Shown piece by piece: positions 43,516 to 54,748 of a DNA stretch of 64,000 nucleotides. Within the stretch, counting starts at the first letter, position 1, and every line of letters begins with the position of its first letter. The notes beneath the pieces are model-generated. The model was not told the DNA's origin, did no database searches, and saw only the letters and a program-made list of their open reading frames with translations. The position numbers and the translations under genes are program-made. The stretch covers positions 372,001 to 436,000 of the forward strand of contig NZ_LT629762.1 in NCBI RefSeq assembly GCF_900105155.1, given 5' to 3'. The DNA comes from Pseudomonas prosekii. GTDB taxonomy: Bacteria; Pseudomonadota; Gammaproteobacteria; Pseudomonadales; Pseudomonadaceae.

Positions 43516-46230
43516 ATGGCCACTATCCACGTAGACGGCAACGAGCTCGAAGTCGATGGGGCAGACAACCTGTTACAGGCATGTCTGTCGCTAGGCCTCG
43601 ATATCCCTTATTTCTGCTGGCACCCAGCCCTCGGCAGCGTTGGCGCTTGCCGCCAGTGCGCGGTCAAGCAGTACACCGACGCCAACGACACCCGTGGTCG
43701 GATCGTCATGTCCTGCATGACACCCGCCACTGACGGCAGCTGGATCTCCATCGAAGACGAAGAAGCGAAAGTGTTTCGCGCCAGCGTCGTCGAATGGCTG
43801 ATGACCAACCACCCTCACGACTGCCCGGTCTGTGAAGAAGGCGGTCACTGCCACCTGCAAGACATGACGGTAATGACCGGCCACAACGAGCGCCGTTACC
43901 GCTTCACCAAGCGCACTCACCAGAACCAGCAACTGGGCCCGTTCATTTCCCACGAAATGAACCGCTGCATCGCTTGCTACCGCTGCGTGCGTTTCTATAA
44001 GGATTACGCCGGCGGCACCGACCTCGGTGTATTCGGCGCCCACGACAACGTGTACTTCGGTCGCGTTGAAGACGGCACCCTCGAAAGCGAGTTCTCCGGC
44101 AACCTCACCGAGGTCTGCCCGACCGGTGTGTTCACCGACAAGACTCACTCCGAGCGCTACAACCGCAAGTGGGACATGCAGTTCTCGCCGAGCATCTGCC
44201 ATGGCTGCTCCAGCGGTTGCAACATTTCTCCGGGCGAGCGCTACGGTGAACTGCGTCGAATCGAAAACCGCTTCAACGGTTCGGTCAACCAGTACTTCCT
44301 GTGCGACCGTGGCCGTTTCGGCTACGGCTACGTCAACCGCGAAGACCGCCCGCGTCAGCCACTGCTGGCCAACGGCGCCAAGCTGAGCCTCGACGAAGCG
44401 CTGGATAAAGCGGCTGATCTGCTGCGTGGTCGCAACATCGTCGGTATCGGCTCGCCGCGCGCCAGCCTCGAAAGCAACTATGCGTTGCGCGAACTGGTCG
44501 GCGCCGAGCACTTCTACTCCGGCATCGAAGCCGCCGAGCTGGAACGTATTCGCCTGGTCCTGCAAGTCCTGAACGACAGCCCGCTGCCGGTTCCGAACAT
44601 GCGCGACATCGAAGACCACGACGCGATCTTCGTCCTCGGCGAAGACCTGACCCAGACCGCTGCGCGCATGGCGTTGTCCTTGCGCCAATCGGTCAAGGGC
44701 AAGGCTGAAGACATGGCCGATGCGATGCGCGTCCAGCCGTGGCTCGACGCTGCGGTGAAAAACATCGGCCAGCACGAGCTGAACCCGCTGTTCATCGCCA
44801 GCCTCGCTGAAACCAAGCTCGACGACATCGCCGAAGAATGCGTGCACGCCGCGCCGGACGACCTCGCGCGCATCGGTTTCGCCGTGGCTCACGCCCTCGA
44901 CGCCAGCGCGCCAGCGGTTGAAGGCCTGGATACTGAAGCCCTTGACCTGGCCCAGCGCATTGCCGACGCCCTGCTCGCGGCCAAGCGTCCGCTGATCATT
45001 GCCGGTACTTCGCTGGGTTCCAAAGCGCTGATCGAAGCCGCGGCGAACATCGCCAAAGCCTTGAAGCTGCGCGACAAGAACGGTTCCATCAGCCTGATCG
45101 TGCCAGAGGCCAACAGCCTCGGCCTGGCCATGCTCGGTGGCGACTCGGTCGACGACGCGCTGCAAGCAGTGATCGATGGCCGCGCCGACGCCCTCGTCGT
45201 GCTCGAAAACGATCTGTACACGCGCACTGACAAAGCCCTGGTCGATGCCGCCCTGAACGCTGCGAAAGTGTTGATCGTCGCCGACCATCAGAAGACCGCC
45301 ACCAGCGATCGTGCGCACTTGGTGCTGCCCGCTGCCAGCTTTGCTGAAGGCGACGGCACCCTGGTCAGCCAGGAAGGTCGCGCCCAGCGCTTCTTCCAGG
45401 TCTTCGATCCGAAATACATGGACGCGAGCATTCTGGTGCACGAAGGCTGGCGCTGGCTGCATGCCCTGCGCGCGACCCTGCTGGACCAGCCAATCGACTG
45501 GACCCAACTGGACCACGTCACCGCAGCCGTCGCGGCGAGCCGGCCACAACTGGCGCGCATCGTCGATGCCGCTCCGTCCGCCGCGTTCCGCATCAAAGGC
45601 ATGAAACTGGCGCGCGAACCGCTGCGTTACTCCGGGCGTACCGCCATGCGCGCTGACATCAGCGTGCACGAACCGCGTACTCCGCAGGACAACGACACCG
45701 CGTTCAACTTCTCGATGGAAGGTTACTCGGGCTCGGCCGAACCGCGTCAGCAAGTGCCATTCGCCTGGTCGCCGGGTTGGAACTCGCCGCAAGCCTGGAA
45801 CAAGTTCCAGGACGAAGTCGGTGGTCACATCCGCGCTGGCGACCCGGGCACCCGCCTGATCGAAAGCACCGGTGATTCGCTGAACTGGTTCGCCAGTGCT
45901 CCGCGCGCGTTCAACCCGGCGCCGGGAACCTGGCAAGTGGTGCCGTTCTTCCACCTGCTCGGCAGTGAAGAGACCTCGGCAAAAGCCGCACCGGTTCAGG
46001 AACGCATTCCGGCGCCTTACGTTGCTTTGGCCAAATCTGAAGCCGATCGTCTTGGCGTCAATGACGGTGCCCTGCTCAGCTTCAATGTTGCCGGCCAGAC
46101 CCTGCGTCTGCCGCTGCGCATCAACGAAGAACTCGGTGCCGGCCTGGTGGCCTTGCCGGCAGGTATCGCCGGCATTCCAGCGGCGATCTTTGGCAAAACC
46201 GTTGACGGTCTGCAGGAGGCAGCTCAATGA
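43516..46230 (+). CDS. nuoG: NADH-quinone oxidoreductase subunit G
   Basis: Largest peripheral-arm subunit (904 residues). The N-terminal ferredoxin-like domain binds N1b ([20 protein letters not shown]), then the His-containing N5 site and N4 cysteines ([13 protein letters not shown]), and an extra N7-type motif ([10 protein letters not shown]). The rest is an inactive molybdopterin-oxidoreductase-like domain. The ATG is 137 nt after nuoF. It overlaps nuoH by 4 nt. Confidence 0.96.
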   Translation: MATIHVDGNELEVDGADNLLQACLSLGLDIPYFCWHPALGSVGACRQCAVKQYTDANDTRGRIVMSCMTPATDGSWISIEDEEAKVFRASVVEWLMTNHPHDCPVCEEGGHCHLQDMTVMTGHNERRYRFTKRTHQNQQLGPFISHEMNRCIACYRCVRFYKDYAGGTDLGVFGAHDNVYFGRVEDGTLESEFSGNLTEVCPTGVFTDKTHSERYNRKWDMQFSPSICHGCSSGCNISPGERYGELRRIENRFNGSVNQYFLCDRGRFGYGYVNREDRPRQPLLANGAKLSLDEALDKAADLLRGRNIVGIGSPRASLESNYALRELVGAEHFYSGIEAAELERIRLVLQVLNDSPLPVPNMRDIEDHDAIFVLGEDLTQTAARMALSLRQSVKGKAEDMADAMRVQPWLDAAVKNIGQHELNPLFIASLAETKLDDIAEECVHAAPDDLARIGFAVAHALDASAPAVEGLDTEALDLAQRIADALLAAKRPLIIAGTSLGSKALIEAAANIAKALKLRDKNGSISLIVPEANSLGLAMLGGDSVDDALQAVIDGRADALVVLENDLYTRTDKALVDAALNAAKVLIVADHQKTATSDRAHLVLPAASFAEGDGTLVSQEGRAQRFFQVFDPKYMDASILVHEGWRWLHALRATLLDQPIDWTQLDHVTAAVAASRPQLARIVDAAPSAAFRIKGMKLAREPLRYSGRTAMRADISVHEPRTPQDNDTAFNFSMEGYSGSAEPRQQVPFAWSPGWNSPQAWNKFQDEVGGHIRAGDPGTRLIESTGDSLNWFASAPRAFNPAPGTWQVVPFFHLLGSEETSAKAAPVQERIPAPYVALAKSEADRLGVNDGALLSFNVAGQTLRLPLRINEELGAGLVALPAGIAGIPAAIFGKTVDGLQEAAQ

Positions 46231-47234
46231 CCTGGTTCACGCCTGAAGTGATTGACGTGATCATCGCGGTCCTCAAGGCCATCGTGATTCTGCTCGCCGT
46301 GGTGGTGTGCGGCGCGCTGCTGAGCTGGGTCGAGCGTCGTCTGCTCGCCCTCTGGCAGGATCGTTACGGTCCGAACCGTGTCGGCCCGTTCGGCGCGTTC
46401 CAGATCGCTGCCGACATGATCAAGATGTTCTTCAAGGAAGACTGGACGCCGCCGTTCGCCGACAAGATGATCTTCACCCTGGCACCGGTAGTCGCCATGA
46501 GCGCCCTGCTGATTGCCTTCGCGATCATCCCGATCACCCCGACCTGGGGCGTCGCGGACATCAACATCGGCATCCTGTTTTTCTTCGCCATGGCCGGTCT
46601 TTCGGTGTACGCGGTGTTGTTCGCCGGTTGGTCGAGCAACAACAAGTTCGCCCTGCTGGGCAGCTTGCGGGCCTCGGCACAAACCGTGTCGTACGAAGTG
46701 TTCATGGGCCTGTCGCTGATGGGCATCGTGATTCAGGTCGGCTCGTTCAACATGCGCGACATCGTTGAATATCAAGCGCAGAACCTGTGGTTCATCATTC
46801 CGCAGATCTTCGGTTTCCTGACCTTCTTCATCGCTGGCGTCGCCGTGACTCACCGTCACCCGTTCGACCAGCCGGAAGCGGAACAGGAACTGGCCGACGG
46901 TTACCACATTGAATATGCCGGCATGAAATGGGGCATGTTCTTCGTTGGCGAGTACATCGGCATCGTGTTGATTTCGGCGTTGCTGGTGACCTTGTTCTTC
47001 GGTGGCTGGCACGGCCCGTTCGGCATTCTGCCGCAGATCCCGTTCATCTGGTTCGCGCTCAAGACCGCGTTCTTCATCATGATCTTCATCCTGTTGCGCG
47101 CCTCGATTCCGCGCCCACGGTATGACCAAGTGATGGATTTCAGCTGGAAGTTCTGCCTGCCGCTGACCCTCGTCAACATGCTGGTGACCGCTGCGATCGT
47201 GTTGCTCAACACGCCCGCCGTCGCGGCTCAGTGA
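46227..47234 (+). CDS. nuoH: NADH-quinone oxidoreductase subunit H
   Basis: Membrane subunit that joins the two arms and forms much of the quinone chamber. The 335 residues contain eight or more hydrophobic helices, with [21 protein letters not shown] and [19 protein letters not shown] as conserved loops holding charged residues. Starts on the nuoG stop with GGAGG upstream. Confidence 0.96.
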   Translation: MTWFTPEVIDVIIAVLKAIVILLAVVVCGALLSWVERRLLALWQDRYGPNRVGPFGAFQIAADMIKMFFKEDWTPPFADKMIFTLAPVVAMSALLIAFAIIPITPTWGVADINIGILFFFAMAGLSVYAVLFAGWSSNNKFALLGSLRASAQTVSYEVFMGLSLMGIVIQVGSFNMRDIVEYQAQNLWFIIPQIFGFLTFFIAGVAVTHRHPFDQPEAEQELADGYHIEYAGMKWGMFFVGEYIGIVLISALLVTLFFGGWHGPFGILPQIPFIWFALKTAFFIMIFILLRASIPRPRYDQVMDFSWKFCLPLTLVNMLVTAAIVLLNTPAVAAQ

Positions 47235-47246
47235 GGATAGAGAATC

Positions 47247-47792
47247 ATGAAGTACATATTTGACATCGTGCATGGCTTCTTCACCCAGCTTCGCAGCCTG
47301 GTGATGATCTTCGGCCATGCCTTCCGCAAGCGTGACACGCTGCAGTACCCGGAAGAGCAGGTCTACCTGCCGCCGCGCTACCGTGGCCGGATCGTCCTGA
47401 CTCGCGACCCGGATGGCGAAGAGCGTTGTGTAGCCTGCAACCTGTGCGCCGTGGCTTGCCCGGTCGGTTGCATTTCGCTGCAGAAAGCCGAAACCGAAGA
47501 CGGTCGCTGGTACCCGGACTTCTTCCGCATCAACTTCTCGCGCTGCATCTTTTGCGGCCTCTGCGAGGAAGCCTGCCCGACCACCGCGATCCAGCTGACA
47601 CCGGATTTCGAGATGGCCGAGTTCAAACGTCAGGACCTGGTTTACGAGAAAGAAGATCTGCTGATCTCCGGCCCCGGCAAAAACCCTGATTACAACTTCT
47701 ATCGTGTTGCAGGTATGGCGATTGCCGGGAAGCCGAAAGGCGCCGCGCAGAATGAAGCCGAACCGATCAACGTGAAGAGCTTGCTGCCTTAA
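47247..47792 (+). CDS. nuoI: NADH-quinone oxidoreductase subunit I
   Basis: Peripheral subunit with two 4Fe-4S clusters (N6a and N6b) that relays electrons from the NADH module to NuoB. The 181 residues have [15 protein letters not shown] and [13 protein letters not shown] as the two ligand sets. It begins with a short amphipathic helix ([20 protein letters not shown]) that lies at the membrane. The gene lies 12 nt after nuoH. Confidence 0.96.
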   Translation: MKYIFDIVHGFFTQLRSLVMIFGHAFRKRDTLQYPEEQVYLPPRYRGRIVLTRDPDGEERCVACNLCAVACPVGCISLQKAETEDGRWYPDFFRINFSRCIFCGLCEEACPTTAIQLTPDFEMAEFKRQDLVYEKEDLLISGPGKNPDYNFYRVAGMAIAGKPKGAAQNEAEPINVKSLLP

Positions 47793-47801
47793 GGAAGAAA
47801 G

Positions 47802-48305
47802 ATGGAATTCGCTTTCTATTTCGCATCGGGTATCGCTGTGGTGTCCACGCTTCGCGTGATCACCAACACCAACCCTGTGCACGCCCTGCTCTACCTGATC
47901 ATTTCGCTGATTGCCGTGGCGATGACGTTTTTCGCCCTCGGCGCACCGTTTGCCGGTGTGCTGGAAGTGATCGCCTACGCTGGCGCCATCATGGTGCTGT
48001 TCGTGTTCGTGGTGATGATGCTGAACCTTGGCCCAGCCTCGGTTCAGCAGGAACGCGTGTGGCTCAAGCCCGGCATCTGGATCGGCCCGGTAGTGCTCGG
48101 CGCGCTGCTGCTGGCGGAACTGCTGTACGTATTGTTCAGCGATGCCAGCGGTCAGGCCATCGGCCACACCACCGTAGACGCGAAAGCCGTGGGCATCAGC
48201 CTGTTCGGCCCGTACCTGCTGGTGGTCGAACTCGCCTCGATGTTGCTGCTTGCCGCAGCGGTCACGGCGTTCCACTTGGGCCGTAACGAAGCCAAGGAGC
48301 AATGA
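47802..48305 (+). CDS. nuoJ: NADH-quinone oxidoreductase subunit J
   Basis: Membrane-arm subunit of about five helices involved in coupling. The 167 residues include [18 protein letters not shown] and the conserved [19 protein letters not shown] with its pi-bulge helix. AAGGAAG lies upstream of ATG 47802. It is followed by nuoK, with the nuoK RBS (AAGGAG) inside the end of nuoJ. Confidence 0.95.
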   Translation: MEFAFYFASGIAVVSTLRVITNTNPVHALLYLIISLIAVAMTFFALGAPFAGVLEVIAYAGAIMVLFVFVVMMLNLGPASVQQERVWLKPGIWIGPVVLGALLLAELLYVLFSDASGQAIGHTTVDAKAVGISLFGPYLLVVELASMLLLAAAVTAFHLGRNEAKEQ

Positions 48306-48307
48306 CG

Positions 48308-48616
48308 ATGCCTGCTATCCCTCTGGAGCATGGTCTGGCGGTCGCCGGCATCCTGTTCTGCCTCGGTCTGGTCGGCCTGATGGTCCGGCGCAACATTCTT
48401 TTCGTGCTGATGAGCCTGGAGGTGATGATGAATGCCTCCGCGTTGGCGTTCATCGTTGCCGGTGCCCGTTGGGGTCAGCCGGATGGACAGATCATGTTCA
48501 TCCTGGTGATCAGCCTCGCGGCCGCCGAGGCCAGTATTGGCCTGGCGATTCTGTTGCAGCTGTACCGCCGCTTCCACACTCTCGATATCGACGCTGCCAG
48601 CGAGATGCGCGGATGA
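48308..48616 (+). CDS. nuoK: NADH-quinone oxidoreductase subunit K
   Basis: A 102-residue, three-helix membrane subunit related to MrpC, with buried Glu residues in [13 protein letters not shown] and [13 protein letters not shown] that are part of the proton path. I choose ATG 48308 over ATG 48302 because AAGGAG (48294-48299) is 8 nt away from it and only 2 nt from the earlier one. The stop overlaps the nuoL ATG. Confidence 0.94.
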   Translation: MPAIPLEHGLAVAGILFCLGLVGLMVRRNILFVLMSLEVMMNASALAFIVAGARWGQPDGQIMFILVISLAAAEASIGLAILLQLYRRFHTLDIDAASEMRG

Positions 48617-50466
48617 ATCTTCTCTATCTGACTTTCGTATTCCCTCTCATCGGTTTCCTGTTGCTGTCGTTCTCACGCGGCCGCTTCTCGGAAAACCTGT
48701 CGGCGCTGATTGGCGTCGGTTCCATCGGCCTGTCTGCCATCGTCACCGCTTACGTGATCTGGCAATTCAACGTCGCCCCGCCAGAAGGCGGTCACTACAC
48801 CCAGGTGTTGTGGCAGTGGATGGCGGTTGAAGGCTTTACGCCGAACTTCGCGCTGTACCTGGATGGCCTGTCGGTGACCATGCTTGGCGTGGTGGTGGGC
48901 GTTGGTTTCCTGATTCACCTGTTCGCGTCCTGGTACATGCGCGGTGAAGACGGTTACTCGCGCTTCTTCGCGTACACCAACCTGTTTATCGCCAGCATGC
49001 TGTTCCTGATCCTCGGCGATAACCTGTTGTTCCTGTACTTCGGCTGGGAAGGCGTGGGCCTGTGCTCGTACCTGTTGATCGGTTTCTACTACAGCAACCG
49101 CAACAACGGTAACGCCGCACTCAAAGCCTTTATCGTCACCCGCATCGGCGACGTGTTCATGGCCATCGGCCTGTTCATTCTGTTCCAGCAACTGGGCACG
49201 CTGAACGTCCAGGAACTGCTGGTGCTGGCGCCGCAGAAATTCCAGGTCGGCGACTTCTGGATTGTCTTGGCGACGCTGATGCTGCTGGGTGGCGCTGTTG
49301 GTAAATCCGCGCAACTGCCGCTGCAAACCTGGCTGGCGGATGCGATGGCCGGTCCTACCCCGGTTTCGGCACTGATCCACGCCGCAACCATGGTGACCGC
49401 AGGCGTTTACCTGATCGCCCGTACCCACGGTCTGTTTGCCTTGGCGCCGGACATCCTGCACCTCGTCGGCATCGTTGGCGGCGTGACCCTGGTGCTGGCC
49501 GGTTTTGCCGCACTGGTGCAAACCGACATCAAACGTATCCTCGCCTACTCGACCATGAGCCAGATCGGCTACATGTTCCTGGCGCTGGGCGTCGGTGCCT
49601 GGGATGGCGCGATTTTCCACCTGATGACTCACGCGTTCTTCAAGGCGCTGCTGTTCCTTGCTTCCGGTGCGGTGATCGTTGCCTGCCACCACGAGCAGAA
49701 CATCTTCAAGATGGGCGGCCTGTGGAAGAAACTGCCACTGGCCTACGCCAGCTTCATCGTCGGCGGCGCGGCTCTGTCGGCCCTGCCACTGGTGACTGCA
49801 GGCTTCTACTCCAAGGACGAAATCCTCTGGGAAGCGTTCGCCAGCGGCAACCACGCTCTGCTTTACGCAGGTCTGGTCGGCGCGTTCATGACTTCGCTGT
49901 ACACCTTCCGCCTGATCTTCATCGCGTTCCACGGTGAAGCGAAGACCGAAGCGCACGCCGGTCATGGCATCGCCCACTGGCTGCCACTGTCGGTGCTGAT
50001 CGTACTGTCGACTTTCGTCGGCGCGATGATCGTGCCACCGCTGCACGGCGTGTTGCCGCAAAGCGTCGGCCATGCCGGCGGCGAAGCCAAGCACAGTCTG
50101 GAAATCGCTTCGGGCGCCATCGCCCTGGCGGGTATCCTGCTGGCCGCGCTGCTGTTCCTCGGCAAGCGTCGTTTCGTCACGGCAATCGCCAACAGCGGCA
50201 TCGGCCGCTTCCTTTCGGCCTGGTGGTTCGCTGCCTGGGGCTTCGACTGGATCTACGACAAACTGTTCGTCAAGCCATACCTTGCGATCAGCCACGTACT
50301 GCGCAAAGACCCGCTCGATCAGACCATCGGTTTGATCCCACGGATGGCCAAGGGTGGTCACACCGCCCTCAGCCGTACCGAAACCGGTCAACTGCGCTGG
50401 TACGCGGCATCGATGGCAGCCGGCTCCGTGCTGGTCATCGGCGCCATCGTGCTGGTAGCGGTCTGA
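48613..50466 (+). CDS. nuoL: NADH-quinone oxidoreductase subunit L
   Basis: Antiporter-like membrane subunit with the long lateral helix. The 617-residue protein shows [40 protein letters not shown] with the key Lys and Pro, and [15 protein letters not shown] [19 protein letters not shown]. The C-terminus has the amphipathic lateral helix and a final TM. A 40-nt gap containing a 13-codon mini-ORF leads to nuoM. Confidence 0.96.
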   Translation: MNLLYLTFVFPLIGFLLLSFSRGRFSENLSALIGVGSIGLSAIVTAYVIWQFNVAPPEGGHYTQVLWQWMAVEGFTPNFALYLDGLSVTMLGVVVGVGFLIHLFASWYMRGEDGYSRFFAYTNLFIASMLFLILGDNLLFLYFGWEGVGLCSYLLIGFYYSNRNNGNAALKAFIVTRIGDVFMAIGLFILFQQLGTLNVQELLVLAPQKFQVGDFWIVLATLMLLGGAVGKSAQLPLQTWLADAMAGPTPVSALIHAATMVTAGVYLIARTHGLFALAPDILHLVGIVGGVTLVLAGFAALVQTDIKRILAYSTMSQIGYMFLALGVGAWDGAIFHLMTHAFFKALLFLASGAVIVACHHEQNIFKMGGLWKKLPLAYASFIVGGAALSALPLVTAGFYSKDEILWEAFASGNHALLYAGLVGAFMTSLYTFRLIFIAFHGEAKTEAHAGHGIAHWLPLSVLIVLSTFVGAMIVPPLHGVLPQSVGHAGGEAKHSLEIASGAIALAGILLAALLFLGKRRFVTAIANSGIGRFLSAWWFAAWGFDWIYDKLFVKPYLAISHVLRKDPLDQTIGLIPRMAKGGHTALSRTETGQLRWYAASMAAGSVLVIGAIVLVAV

Positions 50467-50468
50467 AT

Positions 50469-50510
50469 ATGAACCTTGCGAACTTGCGAAAGGAATTGAG
50501 CCCGTCATGA
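50469..50510 (+). CDS. 13-codon mini-ORF between nuoL and nuoM
   Basis: ATG at 50469 reads [13 protein letters not shown] and stops at a TGA (50508-50510) that overlaps the nuoM start codon as ATGA. It contains the likely nuoM ribosome-binding site (AAAGGAA). There is no clear RBS for the mini-ORF itself, so it may be chance; if translated it would couple nuoM to nuoL. Confidence 0.3.
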   Translation: MNLANLRKELSPS

Positions 50511-52039
50511 TTCTGCCTTGGCTAATCCTGATCCCCTTCATCGGCGGCCTGCTGTGCTGGATGGGTGAGCGCTTCGGCGCTACCCTCCCGCGCTGGATTG
50601 CGCTGTTGACCATGACCCTGGAACTCGCACTCGGCCTCTGGCTGTGGGCCCACGGTGATTATTCATTTGCTCCGGCGCCTGGCGCCGATCCGACCTGGGC
50701 GCTTGAGTTCAAGCACATCTGGATCCAGCGCTTCGGCATCAGCGTGCACCTGGCGCTGGATGGCCTGTCGCTGCTGATGATCCTGCTGACCGGTCTGCTG
50801 GGTATCCTCTCGGTACTCTGCTCGTGGAAAGAGATCCAGCGTCACGTCGGTTTCTTCCACTTGAACCTGATGTGGATCCTGGGCGGTGTCGTCGGCGTGT
50901 TCCTCGCCCTCGACCTGTTCATGTTCTTCTTCTTCTGGGAAATGATGCTGGTGCCGATGTACTTCCTCATCGCGCTCTGGGGTCACAGTTCTTCGGACGG
51001 CAAGAAGACCCGGATCTACGCGGCGACCAAGTTCTTCATCTTCACCCAGGCCTCCGGCCTGATCATGTTGGTGGCGATCCTCGGTCTGGTGCTGGTCAAC
51101 TTCAACAGCACCGGCGTGATCACCTTCAACTACGCCGACCTGCTGAAAACCAAGATGTCGCTCACCACCGAGTACATCCTGATGCTCGGCTTCTTTATCG
51201 CGTTCGCGGTGAAGCTGCCGGTCGTGCCGTTCCACTCCTGGTTGCCTGATGCTCACGCCCAGGCGCCAACCGCAGGTTCGGTCGACCTCGCCGGTATCTT
51301 GCTGAAAACCGCTGCCTACGGCCTGCTGCGTTTTGCCCTGCCGCTGTTCCCGAATGCCTCGGCCGAGTTTGCGCCGATTGCCATGACCCTCGGTCTGATC
51401 GGGATTTTCTACGGCGCGTTCCTCGCATTCGCACAAACCGACATCAAGCGTTTGATCGCCTTCTCGTCCGTTTCCCACATGGGTTTCGTACTGATCGGCA
51501 TCTACTCCGGCAGCCAACTGGCGCTGCAGGGCGCGGTGATGCAGATGCTGGCGCACGGTGTTTCCGCCGCCGCACTGTTTATCCTCAGCGGTCAGTTGTA
51601 CGAGCGCACCCACACTCGCGACATGCGTCAGATGGGTGGCTTGTGGTCGAAGATCGCTTACCTGCCGGCCATCAGCCTGTTCTTCGCGGCCGCGTCCTTG
51701 GGCTTGCCGGGCACTGGTAACTTTGTCGGTGAGTTCCTGATCCTGCTCGGCTCCTTCGCCGCAGCGCCATGGATCACCGCGATTGCAACGTCCGGCCTGG
51801 TGTTCGGTTCGGTCTACTCGCTGATCATGATTCACCGCGCCTACTTCGGCCCGTCCAAGTCGGACGCGGTGTTGCATGGCATGGATGCTCGCGAACTGAT
51901 CATGGTGGTCGGTCTGGCGGTACTGCTGATCTACATCGGCGTGTACCCGCAGCCGTTCCTCGACACTTCTGCCGCGACGATGCATGGCGTGCAGCAGTGG
52001 CTCGGTACCGCCTTCACTCAACTCGCTTCGGCCCGGTAA
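50507..52039 (+). CDS. nuoM: NADH-quinone oxidoreductase subunit M
   Basis: Antiporter-like proton-pumping subunit, 510 residues with about 14 helices. Conserved features: [19 protein letters not shown] with the Glu of the channel, [20 protein letters not shown] and [20 protein letters not shown] lies about 13 nt upstream of the ATG, which is long for an RBS and may rely on the mini-ORF overlap. It is 7 nt from nuoN. Confidence 0.96.
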   Translation: MILPWLILIPFIGGLLCWMGERFGATLPRWIALLTMTLELALGLWLWAHGDYSFAPAPGADPTWALEFKHIWIQRFGISVHLALDGLSLLMILLTGLLGILSVLCSWKEIQRHVGFFHLNLMWILGGVVGVFLALDLFMFFFFWEMMLVPMYFLIALWGHSSSDGKKTRIYAATKFFIFTQASGLIMLVAILGLVLVNFNSTGVITFNYADLLKTKMSLTTEYILMLGFFIAFAVKLPVVPFHSWLPDAHAQAPTAGSVDLAGILLKTAAYGLLRFALPLFPNASAEFAPIAMTLGLIGIFYGAFLAFAQTDIKRLIAFSSVSHMGFVLIGIYSGSQLALQGAVMQMLAHGVSAAALFILSGQLYERTHTRDMRQMGGLWSKIAYLPAISLFFAAASLGLPGTGNFVGEFLILLGSFAAAPWITAIATSGLVFGSVYSLIMIHRAYFGPSKSDAVLHGMDARELIMVVGLAVLLIYIGVYPQPFLDTSAATMHGVQQWLGTAFTQLASAR

Positions 52040-52046
52040 GAGCGCT

Positions 52047-53510
52047 ATGGAATTCACGACTCAACACTTTATCGCGCTCGCGCCGTTGTTGATCACCACC
52101 GCCACGATCATCGTGGTGATGCTGGCCATCGCGTGGCGTCGCAACCACTCGCAGACCTTCCTGATTTCCGTGGCGGGTTTGAACCTGGCATTGCTGTCGA
52201 TCCTGCCAGCCTTGAAAGTCGCGCCCCTGGCCGTGACCCCGTTGCTGCAAATCGATAGCTTCGCTTGTCTTTATATGGCGCTGATCCTGGTCGCCACCCT
52301 CGCGTGTGTCACCCTCGCCCACGCCTACCTCGGCGATGGCGGTTCGGGTTACCCGGGCAACCGTGAAGAACTTTACCTGCTGATCCTGATGTCGGCCCTT
52401 GGCGGTCTGGTATTGGTCAGCGCGCAACACCTGGCCGGGTTGTTCATCGGTCTGGAACTGTTGTCGGTGCCGGTCTACGGTCTGGTGGCGTATGCCTTCT
52501 TCAACAAGCGTTCGCTGGAAGCCGGCATCAAGTACATGGTGCTGTCGGCCGCCGGTTCTGCGTTCCTGTTGTTCGGCATGGCGCTGTTGTATGCCGACTC
52601 CGGCAGCCTGAGCTTCGTCGGTATCGGTCAAGCCCTCGCGGCCACCGGCCTGCCAAGCTCGCTGGCGCAAATGGGCCTGGGCATGATGTTGATCGGTCTG
52701 GCGTTCAAGCTGTCGCTGGTACCGTTCCACCTCTGGACCCCGGACGTTTACGAAGGTGCTCCGGCGCCGGTTGCAGCGTTCCTCGCGACCGCTTCCAAAG
52801 TGGCGGTGTTTGCGGTGATGGTGCGGTTGTTCCAGATCTCGCCAGCGGCAAGCAGCGGTGTCCTCAGCGACGTACTGACCGTCATCGCCATCGCGTCGAT
52901 CCTGTTCGGTAACCTGCTGGCACTGACCCAAAGCAACCTCAAGCGTCTGCTCGGCTACTCGTCCATCGCCCACTTCGGTTACCTGCTGATCGCCTTGGTG
53001 GCGAGCAAAGGCCTGGCCGTGGAAGCCATCGGCGTGTACCTGGTCACCTACGTGATCACCAGCCTCGGCGCATTCGGCGTGATCACGCTGATGTCCTCGC
53101 CGTACAACGGCCGTGACGCCGACGCTCTGTACGAATACCGCGGCCTGTTCTGGCGCCGTCCGTACCTGACCGCCGTGCTGACCGTGATGATGCTGTCGCT
53201 GGCCGGTATCCCGCTGACCGCTGGCTTCATCGGCAAGTTCTACATCATCGCCACCGGCGTCGAGTCGCACCAATGGTGGCTGGTCGGTTCGCTGGTGTTG
53301 GGCAGCGCCATCGGCGTCTTCTACTACCTGCGCGTGATGGTCACTCTGTACCTGATCGAGCCAAACCTGCGTCGCCACGACGCCCAACTGCACTGGGAAC
53401 AAAAGGCTGGCGGCGTGATGCTGCTGGCCATCGCCGCCCTGGCGTTCTTCCTCGGCCTGTACCCGCAACCGTTGCTGGTACTGGTGCAGCAGGCAGTGTT
53501 GGCGGGTTGA
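52047..53510 (+). CDS. nuoN: NADH-quinone oxidoreductase subunit N
   Basis: Last antiporter-like membrane subunit of Complex I, 487 residues with about 14 helices. It carries [17 protein letters not shown] with the channel Glu, [21 protein letters not shown] and [17 protein letters not shown] 52047 fits the family ([13 protein letters not shown]); the open frame begins 63 nt earlier inside nuoM. It ends 31 nt before the first copy of the duplicated terminator. Confidence 0.95.
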   Translation: MEFTTQHFIALAPLLITTATIIVVMLAIAWRRNHSQTFLISVAGLNLALLSILPALKVAPLAVTPLLQIDSFACLYMALILVATLACVTLAHAYLGDGGSGYPGNREELYLLILMSALGGLVLVSAQHLAGLFIGLELLSVPVYGLVAYAFFNKRSLEAGIKYMVLSAAGSAFLLFGMALLYADSGSLSFVGIGQALAATGLPSSLAQMGLGMMLIGLAFKLSLVPFHLWTPDVYEGAPAPVAAFLATASKVAVFAVMVRLFQISPAASSGVLSDVLTVIAIASILFGNLLALTQSNLKRLLGYSSIAHFGYLLIALVASKGLAVEAIGVYLVTYVITSLGAFGVITLMSSPYNGRDADALYEYRGLFWRRPYLTAVLTVMMLSLAGIPLTAGFIGKFYIIATGVESHQWWLVGSLVLGSAIGVFYYLRVMVTLYLIEPNLRRHDAQLHWEQKAGGVMLLAIAALAFFLGLYPQPLLVLVQQAVLAG

Positions 53511-53531
53511 TGGTTTAGCAGTAAAAGCAGC

Positions 53532-53563
53532 AAACAGAAACGGCACCTACGGGTGCCGTTTTT
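53532..53563 (+). terminator. nuoN terminator (copy 1 of a duplicated terminator)
   Basis: CGGCACC and GGTGCCG around TACG, then five T. The 19 bases 53532-53550 (AAACAGAAACGGCACCTAC) recur exactly at 54563-54581. Confidence 0.9.
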
Positions 53564-53710
53564 GCGTCTGGGCTAAAAATTCAAGACACCTCGCCCTCCT
53601 CCTCGCCCATATGCAGAAATGCCCCGCAGGCAAATCCGCCGCGTCCTACATCCTTTTCGCGATACGCAACTTACCGTAATGACTTGACCGAATTGGCCGG
53701 AACAGATGCT

Positions 53711-53738
53711 TTGACCAATCCGATTCTTGTGATAGAAA
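53711..53738 (+). promoter_or_regulatory. Candidate promoter for the toxin-antitoxin pair
   Basis: TTGACC (53711-53716), 16 bases, then TAGAAA (53733-53738). It lies 24 nt ahead of the toxin start, a short leader. The -10 is weak. Confidence 0.33.
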
Positions 53739-53761
53739 TATACGCAGGTAACGTACAGAAC

Positions 53762-54112
53762 ATGGATGCTCTCTTTATCGAATTACCCGTATTTGCAAAA
53801 CACCGTAGCGACTACCTGGACGATGACCTGTTCGGGCTGTTTCAACAGGAGCTGCTGAAAAACCCGGAAGCTGGGGATGTTATTGAAGGCACCGGAGGTC
53901 TGCGCAAGATTCGTGTTATCGATCAACGACGAAACAAGGGCAAGCGTGGCGGGTTGAGGGTGATTTATTACTGGTGGTCCGGCTTCAACCAATTCTGGCT
54001 GTTTACCTTGTATGGCAAAAACGAGCAGGACGATCTGACGTCATCCCAGAAACAACTGCTCAAACAAATGCTGCATCGAGAAATCAACGCGAGAATAAAC
54101 GATGAAACGTGA
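53762..54112 (+). CDS. RelE/HigB-type toxin
   Basis: A 116-residue mRNA-interferase-like protein of the RelE superfamily (the branch in Pfam's RelE toxin family often called HigB-like). It shows MDALFIELPVFAKHRSDYLD, GLRKIRVIDQRRNKGKRGG (basic RNA-contact region) and LRVIYYWWSG and FWLFTLYGKNEQDDL, typical of the fold. ATG 53762 is preferred; the frame opens 26 codons earlier without support. It overlaps the antitoxin by 11 nt, so it is the first gene of the module, an order seen in HigBA. Confidence 0.87.
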   Translation: MDALFIELPVFAKHRSDYLDDDLFGLFQQELLKNPEAGDVIEGTGGLRKIRVIDQRRNKGKRGGLRVIYYWWSGFNQFWLFTLYGKNEQDDLTSSQKQLLKQMLHREINARINDET

Positions 54113-54416
54113 GATCTTTTCCGAGCTGGTAGAGGGCTTCGACGCCTTGGCCGATGAGCGCCAAGGCAAAATCACACTGCGCACCCACAAAGTAAAGCTG
54201 GCCAAGCTTGCCCCCATCACGGCAGAAGAAGTGGTGGCTGTACGTCAGCAACTGAACCTGTCCCGTCCGGTGTTTGCCATGTACCTGCGCACCAACACCC
54301 GCACCCTGGAAAACTGGGAACAGGGCCGAGCCCAGCCAAATGCACAGGCAACTACCCTGATCCGCCTGGTCGAGCGCTTTCCGGAGACGGTCGAGCAATT
54401 GGCGGCATTGACCTGA
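54102..54416 (+). CDS. Helix-turn-helix antitoxin (NadS/HigA-like)
   Basis: A 104-residue protein with an N-terminal toxin-binding part (MKREIFSELVEGFDALADER) and a C-terminal Xre-type helix-turn-helix (RQQLNLSRPVFAMYLRTNT and RTLENWEQGRAQPN). It should neutralise the toxin and repress the promoter. It overlaps the toxin gene, so translation is coupled. It is followed by a single REP and copy 2 of the terminator. Confidence 0.87.
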   Translation: MKREIFSELVEGFDALADERQGKITLRTHKVKLAKLAPITAEEVVAVRQQLNLSRPVFAMYLRTNTRTLENWEQGRAQPNAQATTLIRLVERFPETVEQLAALT

Positions 54417-54748
54417 TAGCAGCGCGACGGCTTGTGACGTCGTCGCGAGCAGGCTCGCGAAGACGGTAGATCCCGCGCACTCAGCGTTGCGCCTAACTTT
54501 AATGCAAGCAGGCAATTCAAGAGAAGAGTTGCCCTCATGAGGCTGTGATCACATCAGACGCAAAACAGAAACGGCACCTACTGGTGCCTTTTTTGAGATT
54601 GTGGGATTTATTACCGCCAATCACGCACACCTCCCAATCACCGAAAGCTCCGGCTGGATTTACCGCTTCGTCCTACAGCCAGAAGTACGCCATCCGCTCT
54701 ATCGTGATCTACGGTTAATAGGCTGCGCAGCACGTGAGGAGAAACTTT
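54417..54748. other. Gap between the antitoxin and the AT-rich membrane gene
   Basis: Contains a single REP-like hairpin (GTCGCGAGCAGGCTCGCGA near 54442), the second terminator, and then sequence with no ORF I can support. The base composition falls sharply toward AT as the next gene is reached. Confidence 0.5.
54563..54594 (+). terminator. Copy 2 of the duplicated terminator
   Basis: GGCACC and GGTGCC around TACT, then six T. The 19 bases before the loop are identical to 53532-53550; after it the sequences diverge. It ends the toxin-antitoxin transcript. Confidence 0.87.

Noticed and set aside
54084..54515. Minus-strand ORF over the antitoxin
   Set aside because: Shadow frame of the antitoxin, with no motif and no RBS.
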